Shown: positions 5,652 to 6,583 of the stretch, one piece after another
How the letters are laid out: every line of letters begins with the position of its first letter
How positions within the stretch are numbered: the first letter of the stretch is position 1
From: Planctomycetota bacterium
GTDB taxonomy: Bacteria; Planctomycetota; UBA1135
Length of the DNA: 6,583 nt
NCBI GenBank assembly: GCA_002746235.1
Contig: NVWJ01000004.1
Coordinates: 225,480-232,062 of the forward strand
Reading direction: 5' to 3'
Translations under genes and position numbers: made by a program
The notes under the pieces: generated by a model
Seen by the model: only the letters and a program-made list of their open reading frames with translations
Told to the model about the DNA's origin: nothing
Database searches by the model: none

Positions 5652-5686
5652 AGCCAGGCAATCCTCGCAATGAGTCTTTTTGTCCC

Positions 5687-5700
5687 GGCTGTACTAAACC
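5687..5700 (+). promoter_or_regulatory. 14-base element before P6, identical to that before P1
   Basis: GGCTGTACTAAACC ends twelve bases before the P6 ATG. The exact match to 2800-2813 links the leaders of the first and last gene of the array, although their coding sequences are not each other's closest relatives. Confidence 0.4.
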
Positions 5701-5712
5701 TAAAAACCTAAC

Positions 5713-6135
5713 ATGAAACTCATCGCAAACAACAAGCAGTCTGGTTTCTCGCTCGTGGAATTGACCATCGTGGTCGTGATCCTCGGCGTGCTAGCCACCT
5801 TCGCAGTACCTCGCTTTATGTCTTCCGTAGAGAAGACCAAGGCTTCCGAAGCTTTCTCTTACATGGCTAACATTGAGTCCGCTCAAGCACGCCACAACGC
5901 AGAGAAGGGTCGCTACGCATGGAGCACCCGTGACCTGGATATCGATCTCGATCGTCCAGAGTTCTTCTACGTTTCCGGCCCTTACAGCTCCAACTGGGAA
6001 ACCAAGTGGGAAATGAAGTTGACCCGTAACGGCGCATCTTCTGGGTACGGTCGCTACACCGTGGTCTATGACCAGGATGGCTTCAACACTCGCAAGAGCT
6101 CGATCCCTCGTGACCTGAGCCCACAAGGCCGCTAA
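5713..6135 (+). CDS. type IV pilin-like protein P6
   Basis: This 140-residue prepilin has leader MKLIANNKQSG, cleavage before Phe12 and Glu16. It differs from P3 at nine positions, clustered at residues 61-86 (His61, Trp70-Ser71, Asp74-Leu75, Tyr86) and in the tail (Arg133). The array-wide block GASSGYGRY and the P3/P4-type tail ending SPQGR are kept; no cysteine. The DNA looks chimeric: the first about 100 bases follow P5 (same NNKQ leader, CTCGTGGAA, GTGATCCTCGGCGTGCT), whereas the last 150 bases follow P4, including 56 identical bases. ATG 5713 fits the paralogues; the leader aaacctaaaaacctaac has no Shine-Dalgarno sequence. It is followed by two hairpins and then by an unrelated gene, so it closes the visible array. 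Confidence 0.92.
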   Translation: MKLIANNKQSGFSLVELTIVVVILGVLATFAVPRFMSSVEKTKASEAFSYMANIESAQARHNAEKGRYAWSTRDLDIDLDRPEFFYVSGPYSSNWETKWEMKLTRNGASSGYGRYTVVYDQDGFNTRKSSIPRDLSPQGR

Positions 6136-6148
6136 ATCAGCCTTCTCA

Positions 6149-6188
6149 GGAATGGCCGTAGCTTCAGCAATGGAGCTACGGCTATTCC
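6149..6188 (+). terminator. long hairpin after P6
   Basis: GGAATGGCCGTAGCTTC (6149-6165) pairs with 6172-6188 over 17 pairs, two of them G-T, with loop AGCAAT. It starts 13 bases after the P6 stop. No T run follows directly (AATTCG instead), so it may stabilise the 3' end or act together with the next hairpin. Confidence 0.6.
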
Positions 6189-6193
6189 AATTC

Positions 6194-6220
6194 GAAGCTT
6201 CAGGAAAGAAGCTTCCTTTT
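6194..6220 (+). terminator. second hairpin with T run after P6
   Basis: GAAGCTTC (6194-6201) and GAAGCTTC (6208-6215) are identical palindromic halves that form an eight-pair stem around loop AGGAAA, followed by CTTTTCC. This is a plausible intrinsic terminator that insulates the array from the next gene. Confidence 0.6.
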
Positions 6221-6275
6221 CCGATGTATACCAGCGGGGTTTCCTCGCAACCCTGGACTGCGCATCCAGTAACAA

Positions 6276-6583
6276 ATGTCTGACTCCAACAAATCCACCG
6301 CCTCGACGAAGGTTACCGGTGTCCTGCTGTGCAGGGACCGCGTAGCCATTCATTTGGGAGGCAACGGCCCCGACTCGGTGAAAGCCTTGCACGGTGCGGC
6401 CTCGGTGTTTTCTGAAGGAGAGCTGCAAGGACTTCTTGCCGGCGCCATTTCAGATGGCCTGTTCGGTGGGAAGGTTGTTATTGGAGTCGACCCTCTACTC
6501 GAGTTCTTCTCAACCCAACGCACAGTTTCCTTTCAGGAAGGTGGTAAGTCAGAAAGTCTTATTGAAGAACTCCGCGGGAAATA
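6276..6583 (+). CDS. N-terminal part of an unidentified protein, possibly PilM/GspL-like
   Basis: The reading frame opens with ATG 6276 (MSDSNKSTASTKVTGVLL) and stays open for 102 codons to the window edge. A TAA sits in frame at 6270-6272, so no earlier start exists. The leader (catccagtaac) has no Shine-Dalgarno sequence. After a Ser/Thr/Lys-rich start come alternating hydrophobic stretches: VTGVLLCRDRVAIHL (13-27), a helix-like stretch VKALHGAASVFSEGELQGLL (35-54) and KVVIGVDPLLEFFSTQRTVSF (67-87). This order loosely resembles the N-terminus of the actin-like assembly proteins PilM and GspL, and a pilus-assembly gene would suit the position after a pilin array. No diagnostic ATPase motif is visible in this fragment. 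Being coding is fairly sure; the family is a guess. Confidence 0.65.
   Translation, partial: MSDSNKSTASTKVTGVLLCRDRVAIHLGGNGPDSVKALHGAASVFSEGELQGLLAGAISDGLFGGKVVIGVDPLLEFFSTQRTVSFQEGGKSESLIEELRGK

Larger units (their letters stand above)
2824..6135 (+). repeat. tandem array of six pilin paralogues
   Basis: Six same-strand genes of 414-426 bases are arranged head to tail with spacers of 89-233 bases. Five (P1, P3-P6) align over residues 1-137 without gaps; P2 is divergent and carries about four extra residues before the C-terminal block. Identical DNA segments are shared in patches, for example 30 bases at 2986-3015, 4032-4061 and 5259-5288, and 56 bases at 4762-4817 and 6034-6089. This suggests duplication followed by recombination between copies. 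Confidence 0.9.

Noticed and set aside
5639..5712. Class I cyclic di-GMP (GEMM) riboswitch before P6 or P1
   Set aside because: CGAAAG and CTAAACC are reminiscent, but the conserved core (CGCAAAGCC-like) and the closing GGTAGC-type strand are missing.
2824..6135. Neisseria-like silent pilS cassettes
   Set aside because: Every copy has a complete 5' end with start codon, leader and helix, so none is a silent partial cassette.
6132..6428. Minus-strand open frame of 98 codons after P6
   Set aside because: It runs through two terminator hairpins and the start of the downstream + strand gene, and shows no recognisable motif.
1..6583. CRISPR array, tRNA or rRNA gene, insertion sequence or attachment site
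   Set aside because: No short regularly spaced repeats, cloverleaf, transposase or terminal inverted repeats were seen; the repeats present are whole pilin genes.

Overview
The window looks like bacterial chromosome from a Gram-negative organism with balanced base composition. The pilin sequences (FSLVEL-type prepilins with no cysteines) and the lack of Shine-Dalgarno sequences before the start codons suggest Verrucomicrobiota, perhaps a marine Opitutae/Puniceicoccales relative. This is an impression from sequence style, not a demonstrated assignment. All genes lie on the + strand; the minus-strand open frames look like shadows.

Left part (1-2703): two housekeeping genes. mnmH (selU, 44-1162) makes 2-selenouridine at the tRNA wobble position, which implies that the cell makes selenophosphate. 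purF (1249-2703) is the first enzyme of de novo purine synthesis. It has the four cysteines of the [4Fe-4S] class but starts directly at Met-Cys, with no propeptide. A TACAAT -10-like box lies between the two genes.

Centre (2824-6135): a tandem array of six complete type IV pilin-like genes, called P1-P6 here. Each has an 11-residue leader ending in Gly, a prepilin peptidase site (G|F), Glu at mature position 5, and an identical 24-residue N-terminal helix. All six also share a C-terminal GASSGYGRY block. P1, P3, P4, P5 and P6 are close paralogues: P3 and P4 differ at 4 of 140 residues, P3 and P6 at 9. P2 is divergent and strongly basic. Variation is concentrated in the middle of the protein (about residues 61-94) and at the C-terminal tail. 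The DNA is patchy: P6 resembles P5 at its 5' end and P4 at its 3' end, which suggests repeated duplication with gene conversion. Strong hairpin terminators follow P1, P3, P4, P5 and P6, so most of these genes appear to be separate transcription units. Their leaders share short motifs ([GC][TC]CGAAAG, GGCTGTACTAAACC, and a TAAAC-like element 11-19 bases before the ATG), G tracts and potential RNA structure.

Right edge (6276-6583): the start of another gene, which runs out of the window. Its N-terminus is loosely reminiscent of the actin-like PilM/GspL assembly proteins. That would fit a pilus locus but is unproven.

Working view: the array supplies alternative or multiple pilin subunits with a common polymerisation core and different exposed surfaces. 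It could be a subunit repertoire, a source for sequence variation by recombination, or a set of major and minor pilins. The sequence alone cannot decide between these.
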